Part shown: one piece after another, positions 44,187 through 55,835 of the stretch
Numbering within the stretch: position 1 is the first letter of the stretch
How the letters are laid out: each line of letters starts with the position of its first letter
Source of the DNA: Coprinopsis marcescibilis
Taxonomy: Eukaryota > Basidiomycota > Agaricomycetes > Agaricales > Psathyrellaceae
Assembly: GCA_004369085.1 (NCBI GenBank)
Contig: ML210334.1
Coordinates: 1-60,446, forward strand
DNA length: 60,446 nucleotides
Direction of reading: 5' to 3'
The notes under the pieces: generated by a model
Told to the model about the DNA's origin: nothing
Databases searched by the model: none
Seen by the model: only the letters and a program-made list of their open reading frames with translations
Translations under genes and position numbers: made by a program

Positions 44187-46977
44187 ATGATGCGTTCCAA
44201 AGACGCTACCAAAAAGACCTCGTTGAAGCGAAAGTTAAAATCTGCTAGTTCTGCTCCCCGCAAAAAGTTCAAGATCGAAAGCAACAACCTTCAGGACTTG
44301 CCATGGAAATCGGTTACTCGGCCAGTCGAAACGGTCTTCGGGGGCGATGAAGGGATTTTGGAGCTGGAAGAAGTGGACGATGTGGAAGTCGTCTATGAAG
44401 AGACAGATGCTGGACGAGTGGCCAGGTTTAAGGTAGAGAAAAACTGCAGTTGTAATTCTCGGCGGGGTACTCATGGTGGGCCAGGTACCTGTGGACGAAT
44501 CCGAGGAAGAAGACAAGCAAAGCGACTCAGACGAGTCCGACGACGACGACGAAGGCTCTGAGACAGCCGAAACTGACACATTTGACTGTGCGTACTTTCC
44601 AACGCGCATTATGACTATTGGTGACACGAGGTTTAGCAGAAACCCTGTTGCCAGAATGGCATTCACTAGGCCTCCATCCGAAACTAGGACGAGCTCTGTA
44701 CTCAAAAGGTTTCCTAACCCCAACAGAAATTCAAAAGGAGGCTTTGCCATTAGCTCTGCAAGACCGCGACATTGTTGGCATCGCTCAAACGGTTCGTCTC
44801 AAGCACCCTTCCTTGGAAAGACATGTATACCACCAATCTTTTGTTTAGGGCTCAGGAAAGACGCTTGCATATGGTCTGCCCATCCTCAACTATCTCCTCA
44901 ATCAGAAGAAACCATCCTCGAAACGGCGGCGAAGACTCCGTGCTCTAATTATCGCACCTACTAGGGAACTGGCGTTGCAAGTCACCGAGCATCTTACCGA
45001 CATCTTGAAAGCCAGCAAACTAAAAAACGATGAAGCAGAGCCGATTGCACCTGGGAATAAGCCTCCGCCACACGTCAGTATCGCAGCCATTGTCGGAGGG
45101 ATGTCGGCGCAGAAGCAAAAGAGAATGCTGGATCGCGGCGTTGACATCCTCATCGCGACTCCTGGTCGATTGTGGGATATCCTTGACGGTGTGCGTCCAG
45201 TCGGGTTTTACCATGGTGTTGTCTAACGATAGCGCGATACAGGACGACGACCTTGCCAACGAAATCAAACAAATTCGATTCCTTGTACTGGATGAAGCAG
45301 ATCGAATGGTTGAGACTGGACATTACGCTGAATTGGATAATATTCTGCGGTTCACGCTCAGACAATCCGAGTGAGTCCACGTTTCCTTCTCGTTCTCTTG
45401 CAATGGTCTGACGACAGTAGCTCTGACCAGATCGACGACGGAAATGCGGAGGAAAATGACGAGGATATAACATTGGCTAACCAAGAAACCGATCTTCAAA
45501 CCTTCGTCTTCTCGGCCACGCTCAGTAAGGACCTGCAGCGCAATCTGAAAAAGGCCAGACGCCCAAAGAATCCAAAGAAGAAGGATCAACCTACCTCAAC
45601 ATTAGGTTCGTCATTTGATGAACGATTGGCTCTATGTGCATATGCTGATATTTATGCAGATGACTTGCTTCTGCGTCTGGATTTTCGTGACCCGGAGCCT
45701 GAAATTGTTGATCTCAGTCCTGAAGGGAGCACAGTATCAACTCTCAAGCAGGGAAGGATCAACTGCTTGCTAGGAGATAAGGTAGGAGTCCTTCACCCCA
45801 TTTTGACGACGTTTCTCATTGCTTTCCTTATGTAGGACGTGTATCTGTACTACTTCCTCCTGCGACACCCCGGGCGTTCCTTGGTCTTCCTCTCCGCGAT
45901 TGATGGAATAAGGCGGTTGCAGCCCTTACTAGAGTTTCTCAACGTCCAGGCCTTCCCTCTCCACTCACAGATGGAGCAACGACAACGGCTCAAAAATCTG
46001 GACAGGTTTAAAACGATACCCAACGCTGTTCTGCTAGCAACAGATGTTGCAGCTCGTGGATTGGATATCCCCGCCGTCGACCACGTCATTCACTTTCAGA
46101 TACCTCGAACGGCCGATACCTATATCCATCGAAACGGACGAACAGCCCGAGCTAATCGAGAAGGGTTCAGCATGCTCATGTGTGCGCCTGATGAGCGCCG
46201 GGTGGTGAAAGCACTCATGAACAGTCTTGGAAGAGGTGAGCGGGTACACGCTAATATCGTTAGATCATTACACTTACACCGTTCACACAGATGAACAGGA
46301 AATCCCTGAACTTGACCCCGAGTTGAGCATGCTTGACAAACTGAAGGCAAGGGTACAGGTGGCGAAGCAGATCGAGACCGCTCAGCACCAAGTGAAGAAA
46401 AAGAAGCACGAAAGGAACTGGATGAAGGAGACCGCTGAGGCTCTCGAAGTCGATTTGGATTCCGACTTTTTCACGTATGTTCTTACCGCTTTCTTGTTTC
46501 TTGGTCTTGGGAAGTGGCCATTGACATAATGATCACATAGTGACGAGGAGATCTCGAATGTAGAGGCGCAAAAACAAAGGGCGAAGGCGGCCAAGATCTT
46601 TGGACTGAAGGCTCAGTTGAAGAAAATGCTCGCTGAACCTTTGATTGCGAGGGGTGTGTCAGCTAGGTATATAACCTCTGGCACTCGACCTATCGTTGAG
46701 GATTTGCTTTCTGGTCGAGGTGCGTTTTCGATCTGTCTTGAAAGAAGCTCTTTTGACAGTAGAACTAATTGCTTATCGTTCGTCCATAGGCAACACGAGC
46801 ATCATTGGTGTCAATAACGACGGGGCTCACAGCGAACTGAAGATGGTGGAACGGAAACCAAAGCAGAGGTCCAAACCCAAACTCACGCCGCAGGAAAAGG
46901 CACAGGAAAAGAAGAAAGAGAAGGAGAAGGAGAAAGATAAACGGAAACGGAAACGTAACGATGTCCAATCGGATTAA
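44187..46977 (+). CDS. MAK5: ATP-dependent RNA helicase MAK5 (DDX24 family)
   Basis: Eleven exons: 44187-44432, 44485-44587, 44631-44791, 44849-45190, 45243-45370, 45418-45605, 45660-45781, 45836-46235, 46291-46474, 46541-46719, 46790-46977; 746 aa. Nucleolar DEAD-box helicase for 60S subunit biogenesis. A basic N-terminus and an acidic stretch ([20 protein letters not shown]) precede the core. Motifs in order: Q motif [25 protein letters not shown] (split by an intron), Ia PTRELA, GG, Ib [47 protein letters not shown] Lys/Glu-rich tail ([16 protein letters not shown]) ends the protein. Large inserts in the core, one between Ia and GG and one after DEAD, are typical of MAK5. Exon 3 could begin six bases later. 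A conserved housekeeping gene. Confidence 0.93.
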
Positions 46978-47369
46978 CTTCCGCTCATCTTCATAGATAT
47001 CTCCCATTGCTGACATTGTTGCGGGTCTCTTCCAATCCATATGGTTGCCTCTTCGCTGTTTCTGAAACCTGGGGCTGTATACCCTCAACTGCACGATGCT
47101 ATTTTTATCGACTCCAAATCCCTCGATCGCGATGGAGCGAGGTCTTGCTTTGCACCACAGTATCCAAGATTGAATTCTTCGCGAATTCGGGTATGATGTA
47201 GATGTGGAATTGAATGTGATTCAGATTCCACTGCTTACTGAAATATAAACCTCTCCAACGACGATGAACTTTGTCAACTGCATCTCTCATCTCAACTTCC
47301 AAACCACCCGCACAATCTCCATCATCAAGTTTTGACCTGCTCTGGACTTCATAATTTCCCATCATCACC
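46978..47369. other. Intergenic region between MAK5 and the small mitochondrial gene
   Basis: 392 bp; no gene. It serves as 3' region of MAK5 and promoter of the next gene. Confidence 0.3.
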
Positions 47370-47712
47370 ATGTTTAGAACTCGGGTTGCTCGAAATCTCG
47401 CGGGTAGTGGACGCCAGTTCCAGCACTCCATGCAGAGTACTGCGGGCAGTCGTTCTGATACAACAGTTATGGTGCAGTAACCTCTATCTTACCTGATGTT
47501 TCTATCTCTCAACACATGAATTTGTGTGGCTCAGGCTGTTGGCCTAGGTTCGCTCGCTGCAGTCACAGGCGTCGTGTATTGGCTTGGGTGGCTGGCGGAG
47601 GGCAGGAACGAAAGAAGTAAGTTGTTCGTCTGGGACCGACGCTTCCTTCAACTCGGCATTTAAAGTTGACTATTCTGCTATTTTGTTAGAGCCCCAGAGC
47701 CAATTAGAGTAG
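47370..47712 (+). CDS. Small predicted mitochondrial membrane protein, 68 aa
   Basis: Three exons: 47370-47471, 47535-47616, 47690-47712, in phase. The N-terminus (MFRTRVARNLAGSGRQFQHS) is an amphipathic, Arg-rich sequence without acidic residues, as in mitochondrial presequences. One membrane segment follows (AVGLGSLAAVTGVVYWLGWL), then a short charged tail (AEGRNERKPQSQLE). This matches the layout of small inner-membrane subunits or assembly factors of respiratory complexes. I do not recognise the family and give no function. Confidence 0.65.
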
Positions 47713-48394
47713 GTGTAGGCGTGGGCCCTGTCGGAGCAGACGACGATATGACGATGATGGACGTGCATCTCATTCATGAGCTGGATGTTGTTCCAGCTCA
47801 TCACCCGTGTCTGGTTTCTTGAATATGTTTCGTCCATGAATTTGTTGTATTCTTTTGTATTGTATCAAGTGTTATGTGTACTAGTAATGCCTTTTCATGA
47901 TCTTCAGTCCAGTCTGTGCGTTGGTGCGTTGGGAATATATCTGGCGAGGACCAAACAGGTGGTTACGATTCGAGGCTGACTCAATTTTCCATGAGATTCT
48001 TCTTGATCTAATCTTATCCCGTAATCTTATCTCATATTTTATCATTTACCGTTATCTTATCTTCAAGTTGAATGTTGACCTCGAATTCCGTTATTACATA
48101 CATACCAGTGACGAGCAAATGCATTGCCCAAGTTACAGATTATGTCTTGCAACAGCATTGCGCGTGAGCGGGCTCCGTGTTGCATTGCATTCGTGGCATG
48201 CCGCTAACAAGGGTATAAACCCTGTTGAAGAACACTAGGACGAGTGTCTGAATCCGCACGATTGCGGTCACTGGTTAGCGATCTGCCAACGAGCGCCCAA
48301 CCTGGAAAATGAACATGTTGATGATGAGTCACAAGCTTAACGCTTCCTACTAATACAGCCTTCTGAATCTTGTTCACTGTCTCCCTCCTCTGCC
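47713..48394. other. Intergenic region with several GATAAG sites
   Basis: No gene supported. CTTATC (GATAAG on the minus strand) occurs at about 48013, 48026 and 48055-48063, close together. GATAAG is the core site of fungal GATA-type regulators, so this could be regulatory, but the tract is also AT-rich and may be chance. Confidence 0.35.
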
Positions 48395-49981
48395 ATGGCT
48401 GACTTTCCCCCTGAGCTATGGGCAGAGATCACATCGTATCTACCAGACTGCACAGTGTTCAGCCTCATGTTCCTGAGCCGGACGTTCTACGCATTGGCTC
48501 TGCAGAGAGAGTATAGGGCGCTGACGGCCAACTGCTTTAGTCGCTCGGTCCAACTCAAACTCAGAACGCTGAAGTAAGTGTGCAGACTCGGACTCGACCC
48601 CAGCAACTGTCTTTCCTGACTGCAGCTCTTTCAGACATGATGAATATCGAGCGCGGTGTGTGCGATCGGTGGCACTGCATCCCATTACCGAAGGCAACAT
48701 CCATGGGAACCCGATGCTGCCGAACGTCAGATGGACTTGGCTCGACGGTCTCTTCCAGAAGTTCGCCAACAGGTACAGCTCACTCTCTCCCAGAAAGGTT
48801 GAAAGTACCTTGAACGACGCCCTGCTGCGCCTAACGAACCTCGCAGAGTTGGTGGTTGTCAACGATGACTGCCCGGCGTCACGATTTCCCAAGATTCCAT
48901 GGAATGTTTACGCAGCCAATTTGCAGCACCTGGATCTTACAATGCCATTGGGCAAGGCCAAAACTCTCCCACTCGACGTTTCTTTTCCGCAACTTTCCAA
49001 GTTCAGCTTTCGACCATGCCCCGAGAGCGACAATTTATTCGATGTGCCGGAGCACGTCCGCTTGACGGCATCCTTCATCAACGGCCTTCGACCGACATTA
49101 ACCCATCTTCGAATCATGCACAACGACAGCATTTCTTATATCAGGGACCTGTACAGTGCATTAGGTCGCTTCCCTCATCTCATTTCTCTCCAAGCCAACT
49201 CACCTTCGGCATCCATCGGGTTCATCAGACGGCATTCTGACCAGCTATGTGGGCTCAACTTCTCCTCTATAACCTCTCTGTCCCCCGTGACCCTGGAGGG
49301 TATTGAGTTCAATGGCCTGCTGAAGCTCACGCTTCGCCTAGGTGATATAGAGGCAAGTAGGTGGTGGACCTTGCCGTCCTTGTTTCTCGGCTCCATCGTG
49401 CCAACGCTGTATATCCTGAATATCGAGTCATGGATTCTGGAAAAGGATTTCATGGCGTTCTTGAGTGCTGTGGAACATCTCTCCATCTACAAGGGTTCCA
49501 GCTGCGTTTTGGAGGAATTATCGCTCTCGGTTACTGCCGTTTCTTCGACTATTCTACGCGCCATCGCTCAAGCATTCCCCAACTTGCGCTCGCTGAATCT
49601 GAACCTTGAGATGGTTGCCATCGGTAAAACAATGTCTATTGAGCCGACAGCGTGTTTTCCTTATACTCCTGTAAGTCTTCCGCCTGTTTGTGATGTGTCA
49701 GAAGGAGCTGACAGTAACTGTCCTTGCAGCAGCAGATAAATCAACTCCTATTTCGCAACAACTTCAGATATGCATGGGTTGGAATAGAGTGGAACCTAGA
49801 GGAGCTTACAATTGTACGGAGGGACTCGAAAGGCAAGGATGCTGAGCGCATACTGTGGGGATTCATGCTCCTCATTTCCGACTGCTTCCCGAGTATCTAT
49901 GGCTTCAATAATCAAGGAGATAAGGCTATTCCTAACGAAATAGCTCAGATAATCTCGCAAGAGCGTAACTTACTCAACTGA
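48395..49981 (+). CDS. F-box/LRR-like protein, 491 aa
   Basis: Three exons: 48395-48573, 48626-49670, 49730-49981. The F-box is at the extreme N-terminus (MADFPPELWAEITSYLPD..LMFLSRTFYALALQREYRAL). The body has leucine-rich segments (LTNLAELVVVNDD, NLQHLDLTMPLG, LTHLRIMHNDSIS, FPNLRSLNLNLEMV). Last exon ends IISQERNLLN. Presumed SCF adaptor; target unknown. Not closely similar in sequence to the other two F-box-like genes in the window. Confidence 0.8.
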
Positions 49982-50624
49982 TGTATGTAGGTGATATGTA
50001 GTGTGGCTGCACTACCGGTTTCTCTACATCAATTATCTCTTTTAAGCGCTCGAGTGATCCACATCAAGGTAGAGCGAAATGGACAATCTGTTGATAGTAA
50101 GACGAATAAACGACTTCGGACTGGCTCATGTTGGGTTCCCCGTTGTCTTTGACTACAGTAGATCGCAGCTACTACGTATCCTTATCCCCAGGTCAACGGT
50201 TGTCGCTGCGCTCGGGTCGTTGCCTGATTCCCAATCCGGATGTGCAATCACTGGCGTCGTGAAGGTTGTCGTCCACAAGTTGAACATTTGGGTCTCCGCG
50301 GTTTGATGGATCCGAGTCCCCACAATAATCATCATTGGCCAACGTTGACCGGGGAACTAAACCTGTTCAGGCACATGTATGTATACAGTGCCCTACATTG
50401 CTTTTGTGCGACGCGAGATGACCCGTCGCGCCATGCGAGGGTCCATGACGACAATTAAACTGTGACAAGCTTGGTGAGGCCTAGAACGACCAACCAGTAG
50501 CATTGCAAGGATCTATGTAATACCAAGTTACAGAGGCTGTCCAGTGTATCTATATTACAGCTCCACAAGCGGTCCGAGCCGCCTGTGCAAGTATGGTCAG
50601 GGTGTAGTGAGTCGCGTTCGGCGC
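49982..50624. other. Convergent intergenic region
   Basis: 643 bp between the 3' ends of the F-box gene (+) and the DPBB gene (-). Short frames only (for example 50079-50306). Confidence 0.3.
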
Positions 50625-51296
50625 CTAAGGGTGGAAATCCTTGGCCTTGAAGTGCCAAGAGATGTTGATGACGCCCTTGGAGAGAGGAGCGAACTGTTGA
50701 AAGAGAGAAGGGGAGAGATCTGTTTGGTTTGTCATGGTTAGCAATGAAGACTTCAAAGCGCACATGAGAAATATTTACCGAGATCATCCCTGCCGCATCC
50801 TGGGCAGCTATCCCACAATTGACCCAACGCGGTCTTTCCGGTGTCGCGGTCGGTGATCTCGACCCACTAAGTGCGTAGTACGGTGTCAGAAGGAAAGTTG
50901 TCGTTCGATATAGACATTGAACGAACCTGGCCACAGTTGCTACCGTGGTTCTCGTCGTAGAAGGCCTTGCTCATTGCGACGACGGGCTCAGAGTCTTTGC
51001 TGACCTTGCCGCAGTTTCCGAGGCCTGTGTAACATTTTCAGGTCTCGGTCAAGCTTTTAGAGTGTTGTCGAGTGCACTAACCAACGTTGAACCAGGTACC
51101 CTATTGTTCGATGATGGGTAAGGGGTTGTGAGCAATGGACTAAGAGAATATGCCAGTGAAAAACGAGCGCGCTTACCCTACCCTCATGGTCGACGCGCTT
51201 CTCGAGCTCTGGACCCGCGATGGGGTTAGCGCTTGCACCCAAAGCAAGGAACAGAGCGCAAGCCAAGGTGGCGAAGGAGGAAGTAATGCGAGCCAT
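50625..51296 (-). CDS. Secreted double-psi beta-barrel protein (riboflavin-aldehyde-forming enzyme/expansin-like type)
   Basis: Five exons on the minus strand, 139 aa; exon 1 is 51296-51177 and exon 2 is a 19-nt micro-exon. Signal peptide ARITSSFATLACALFLALGA, then a short pro-region NPIAGPELEKR ending in a KR Kex2-type site. The mature part is a small DPBB domain: GTWFNVGLGNCGKVSKDSEP, AMSKAFYDENHGSNCGQ, WVEI, DSCPGCGRDDLDLS, FQQFAPLSKGVINISWHF. Conserved Cys residues (GNCG, NCGQ, SCPGCG) and the Asp in LDLS are those of the family. In mushrooms such proteins are annotated as riboflavin-aldehyde-forming or barwin/RlpA-like; cell-wall loosening without catalysis is the alternative. Extracellular. 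Confidence 0.88.
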
Positions 51297-51411
51297 TGGT
51301 AATAGTAATAGCAGTTGAAGTTGAGGAGAGAAGATAATTGAGAGTTGCTTAAGGAGATTGAAGACTCAAAGAAGGTTGAGACGATGCTTTCCGTTGGTCA
51401 AGTAGGCAACC

Positions 51412-51419
51412 TTTTATAC
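51412..51419 (-). promoter_or_regulatory. TATA box of the DPBB gene
   Basis: TATAAAAG on the minus strand, about 116 bases upstream of the ATG at 51296; a strong consensus match, consistent with high expression of a small secreted protein. Confidence 0.6.
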
Positions 51420-53936
51420 TGTTTTCGTCCTCTGTATCATGGCGAGGCCATAGGCCCGCGGCGATGTGAGTGGTTTATTTTTGAGGAAATATGTCACGGT
51501 TGACTAACATAAGGTAGTTATAATAGATACTGCAGGCTAAGTGCCGAGAGTTCGCAGGGGTCTCATTGGAGAATGCACGCGCCTCATGGGCGTGGGCGCC
51601 CATCTGTGTAAGTATTCCTAGTGTCCGACATTTGATCATGTTATGCGTATACGTATACTCATGGCACACCGCATAGTAGTATAGAAAGAACAGTCAAATG
51701 GTTATTCTGTACCCCTTGAACACTCCAAGTCACTTGAACAACTTGTTCTTCGTACACGGCTGATCTTACCATTTGCGATTGAACTGAGGTACTGGGCAGG
51801 TATACTACTTACTACTGTATAATATCGGCGGATCGTGATAGCTCAAAAAATGCTCTCCGATGCGCAGGCTTAAGATGTCTGTAAGTTAGGGAGTTGTATC
51901 ATAAATAGTATTGATCTTTCAAATATATACGCTCCAGAAGTCATAGCATGCCTAATAGTGTGTGGCGACAAGACGGTTATATCGGCAGAAGCCACCGGCT
52001 GCTGAGAAACACCGACAGGTATAGGCTTTAGCCGCGTGCTTCAAGACTTTTGAGAGTCTAATGGTCAAGGATTAGACTGTCAAGTATTGATGACTTCTGC
52101 ATGAAGCTCTGTGCCGTTCAGTCTCTGTGGAATCGGGCCCTAGAGCCACGGGATTGCTTGAATTCTGCCCTTTCGGGGCCTTACATCATAAATTGTCCAG
52201 CATCCATAAGCAATCGGGTTCAGTGTTAAACTATCTTTGCTCCGGACATAACGCTTCATTTCAAACAACAGACCGCATACCGAGGTGCACGCTGTCAGAC
52301 GCTGTCATGGCTTGTTCATCAAGTTGAAGTCCCGAGTAGCTCAACAAAGACACTTTGGTCCCAGCCTCACTGGAACTTGAAGACGATACGATGGATATTT
52401 GGAGTGATCATTATCTTATCTTATCTTATCGTCTTCGCACAGCCACTTCTTTGACCAGATGTCACAGACAAATTTAACCTGTGTATGGCAGTTTCTTTCC
52501 GCTTGATGACAGCTTCCGCCCATGCCTATCCTCTAACCATACTCAGCTGTGCTCATACCGCTAGATGAAGAACTAGACGAGGCAACCAACAGCGCAAGTC
52601 AATACGAATCACTGATATTCAGACCGAGCAGGTCATACCACAATGCCGGTTTGCATCGGCTATAGAACTGCTTATGTCGCAACCAAAGCCAAGCGAGGCA
52701 ACGACCGGTTAAACCCCTGGCAGAGCACTTCTTCTGGCACAGGAATGTCACCAGACCAGCGGGGGTCGACGTGTAACGGAAGAGTTGGATCCGCCTTGCG
52801 AATTCGAATGTGACGTCTGTGGGTACAATTGTGACCTGGCTACCAACACGCCAAAGGAACTCTGGGTCGGACGCGCACCTGGAAGATTAAGGAGGGGTAT
52901 TGGCGGTGCTCTACCGAATTGCAGCAGTGTAGGGGAATAGGGAACAAGCGTGTGATCATGTCGTCGTTGGCCAGTCAAGTGATGTTGGTTGCGATTATAT
53001 GTAAAGTTTAAACAATCGACCACAGGCAGTTAAAGATTGAAATGTACTCCTTATACATGTCTCGTAAAGCGAACACCTTGCACTGGATTCGAATCAATAC
53101 TGGTAATCAAGGTCATGATTTGTTTTTTGATTGAAGGGCCACCTTGAATACCGTAAACCTACTATGCCCCATGATAGGCGTTGCTCGATTTGACATTCCC
53201 TTCGTCCTCCGTAATAGGTGGTTGTTATTCTTTATTCATAGGTCTTGCTTTCTCCTTTCCCGTCCTTCTGTCTCTTGGACGCCCTCTTGATAGCTTTGCT
53301 TTCAAAGGGTGAGCCATTTGCGATTGCATCACCTCATGCCTCCTCGCCATCAATCAAGCGATTGTTTGATGTGTTATTTTAAGACTGACCCTTCAACCAC
53401 AGAGAGTCGAGCCGGGGGCGACAGCAAAGCGCCCCGCGGCCAATCAGATTCAACTACCAACCATATTTACGTTACCCCATCACCAGGGTTGCCTTTATCC
53501 AAGTCCCGATTCCCAAGGCTCGAGCAACAGCATACACAGGAATTCCGCTCAATCTGTTCGCATCTGCCAGCCTTTCAGCAAGAAGTAGCTGTCACTGTCG
53601 AACCTCTTGCATTACCGAACCATTGGGTACCTCACGCATCAACCAGTGCCCGTAACCTACCACAGCAGTATGCGCTGAGGAGGGAACATAGAGGTTCCTA
53701 TCAAGTCTCCACGGCCCAATGGCACAAAGGATCCAAAATTTGGTAATTGCTTCCGTCTCGCGAACCTTTTGGCACAAGTCCACAGTACGATTCCGAACCC
53801 TTGGGCCGTCGAAACCCGAATGCTATTACGGTTCCACCAAACACGGCGTTTCGAACATGCACGCCGTATTGCCTGCTCCATCAAGTTGTGGTTACGGATT
53901 TTAATGATTGATCAATCCACACCAGCCAAGGGCCTT
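51420..53936. other. Gene-poor region, 2.5 kb
   Basis: Many short frames on both strands, the longest being 53309-53746 (145 codons) without domain, signal peptide or convincing context. A simple repeat lies at 52411-52430. Nothing else recognised. Confidence 0.35.
52411..52430. repeat. Pentanucleotide repeat, (TTATC)4
   Basis: Four tandem TTATC units; read on the minus strand this gives a run of GATAA cores spaced by five bases. It may be a microsatellite or a cluster of GATA-factor sites. Confidence 0.8.
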
Positions 53937-53942
53937 TATAAA
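53937..53942 (+). promoter_or_regulatory. TATA box of the Ala/Gly-rich protein gene
   Basis: TATAAA in GGGCCTTTATAAACC, followed by a CT-rich leader (CTCTCTCCAATCC, CCTCCTCTCCCGCTTCG). The ATG is 242 bases downstream because the leader appears to contain an intron. Confidence 0.55.
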
Positions 53943-54058
53943 CCAGTCCGATTTCTCTCTCCAATCCTTAGGTTTCCTCCTCTCCCGCTTCGTTCAAACT
54001 TCTTCTTACATTTTGCAGCTGTGCTGCCTAGCTCAGTCTAGCTTCGCTTTTTAAACTT

Positions 54059-54115
54059 GTGAGTCACTTTCCACCATCTATCTTGCCAACATTCGCTAAC
54101 CAATGTTCTTCCTAG
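54059..54115 (+). other. Probable 5'-UTR intron of the Ala/Gly-rich protein gene
   Basis: GTGAGT donor, GCTAACC branch-like site near 54095 and TTCCTAG acceptor; 57 bp, a normal size here. It explains the long distance between the TATA box and the start codon. Confidence 0.5.
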
Positions 54116-54178
54116 TCGCTCTTCAGCTTGTCTCTCATTTTTTAACTTCTGTGAAGTACTTTCGGTTGCACATTCAAG

Positions 54179-55835
54179 ATGAAGTTCGCACCAGTTCTCT
54201 CTGCTTTGATTTTCGTTCTCCCTCTCTTCTCGGCTGTCGCCGCTCAAGGCAATGGCAGAGGCGGCAACAACCGAAATGGGGGTAACCGAAACCAGGGCCA
54301 AAATCGAAACCAGAACCAGAACCAGAACCAAAACCAAGCGGGAGCCGCCGCAGGAGCAGCAGGAGCAGCAGGTGCCGCCGCAGGCGCAGCTGCCGGTGCC
54401 GCAGGAGCAGCTGGAGCAGCTGCCGGTGCCGCCGGTGCAGCAGCAGGAGCTGCAGGAGCTGCCGGTGCAGCAGCAGGTGCAGCAGGAGCCGCCGGTGCAG
54501 CAGCTGGAGCAGCAGGAGCCGCCGGTGCAGCAGCTGGAGCAGCAGGAGCTGCCGGTGCTGCAGCCCCTCCTCCTGTCGTTGCCGAGGATCCTCAAGTTTC
54601 ATTGAGTAAGTTTGCCAGCAACAAGAATCATAACACAATCTGACCTTTTTTCTCAGCTTTGAACCCGGCTGTCATTGCACTTGGCTTTAATCAGAACGGA
54701 CAAGATCCCCCAGTTGATGGTAAGTTGCTGCTGCTCATGTTCTCACTTGACATACGCTGAGCATATGCCTATGAACCACAGGTCAGGTCGCTTCCCTCAC
54801 CTCGGGCAACAACTTCATCAACTTCTGCTTGACCGTCAATGCTCCCATCACCGACGGCAAGCAGCTCGAGGGTGGATCATGCAACCCCGCGCCGATTGGT
54901 GTCATCCCCAACGTCGACACGATGCCCTCATCCAAGTTCATTAACCCCACCAACTTTGCCAATGTCCAGCCCAACACTGCTATCAATGTTCAAATGGCCA
55001 TCAACAACTTGGAGACCGGTAACTTCGTCAACGCTCAGGCCAACTACTTCGCTGCTCCTCAGCAGCTTAATGCCCAGGGTGTCATCAGGGGTCACTCTCA
55101 TATCGTCATTGAGCAGTTGACCAGCTTCCAGCAGGCCACCCCCACCAACCCCCGAAACTTTGTCTACTTCAGAGGTCTCAACAACGCTGCCGTCGGTGGT
55201 GTTTTGTCTGTCAACGTCGACAAGGGTGTCCCTGAGGGAGCATACCGTATCTGCTCTATCAACACTGCCGCCAATCATCAACCTGCTATCGTCCCCGTCG
55301 CTCAACACGGTTCTCTCGATGACTGTGTCTACGTAAGTCTCTTTCATTTGGGCGAATACGAGCTCGAGCTGACAACACGCTTTCCCTAAAGTTCACTGCT
55401 GGCGCTGCTGCGGCTGCTGCCAATGCTCCCCCCGCCGCCGCTGGTGCTGCTGCAGGTGCCGCTGCCGGTGCTGCTGCCGGTGCAAACGCTGGTGCTGCCG
55501 GTGCTGCTGCAGGTGCCGCTGGTGCAAACGCTGGTGCTGCTGGTGCTGCTGGTGCCGCTGCAGGTGCCGCCGGTGCAAACGCTGGTGCCGCTGCTGGTGC
55601 TGCTGGTGCAAACGCTGGTGCCGCTGCAGGCGCTGCTGGTGCCGCCGCTGGTGCTGCAGGTGCTGCCAACCAAGCTGGAGCCCAGGCTGGAGCCAACAAC
55701 AACCAAGCTAACGCTGGAGCCGCCAACAACAACAACAACAACAACAATAACAACAATAACAACAACAACAACAGGAACAGGAACAGAGGTGGCCGATTCA
55801 ACCGTCGTGGTCTCGCTGCTCAAGCTCTCTTGTAA
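54179..55835 (+). CDS. Secreted protein with silk-like Ala/Gly repeats around a conserved Agaricomycete domain
   Basis: Four exons: 54179-54605, 54657-54719, 54782-55332, 55392-55835; 494 aa. Signal peptide KFAPVLSALIFVLPLFSAVA, a Gly/Asn/Gln-rich stretch (to about residue 57), some 70 residues of AGAAGAAAGAA-type repeats, then a globular domain of about 210 residues beginning LNPAVIALGFNQNGQD (with NNFINFCLTV, GGSCNPAPIGVIP, MPSSKFINPTNFA, AINNLETGNFVNAQANYFAA, GHSHIVIEQL, AVPVAQHGSLDD-like end). A second Ala/Gly region with repeated GANAGAAAGAAGA units follows, then about 16 Asn and a basic tail (NRNRNRGGRFNRRGLAAQAL). The central domain is known from many mushroom secreted proteins, some labelled 'ribosomal protein S17' in error. 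A cell-wall or extracellular-matrix role is inferred. Confidence 0.88.

Noticed and set aside
53309..53746. 145-codon frame upstream of the Ala/Gly-rich gene
   Set aside because: No signal peptide, domain or splice context; minus-strand frames of similar length overlap it.
54038..54638. Minus-strand and alternative plus frames across the Ala/Gly repeats (Cys/Ser-, Leu/Gln- or Pro/Gln-rich)
   Set aside because: A period-three GC-rich repeat lacks stop codons in all frames; only the frame with signal peptide, splicing and the conserved domain is real.
55286..55823. Minus-strand frames opposite the second Ala/Gly block
   Set aside because: Same repeat effect; they would read Ala/Pro- or Ser/Thr-rich shadow proteins.
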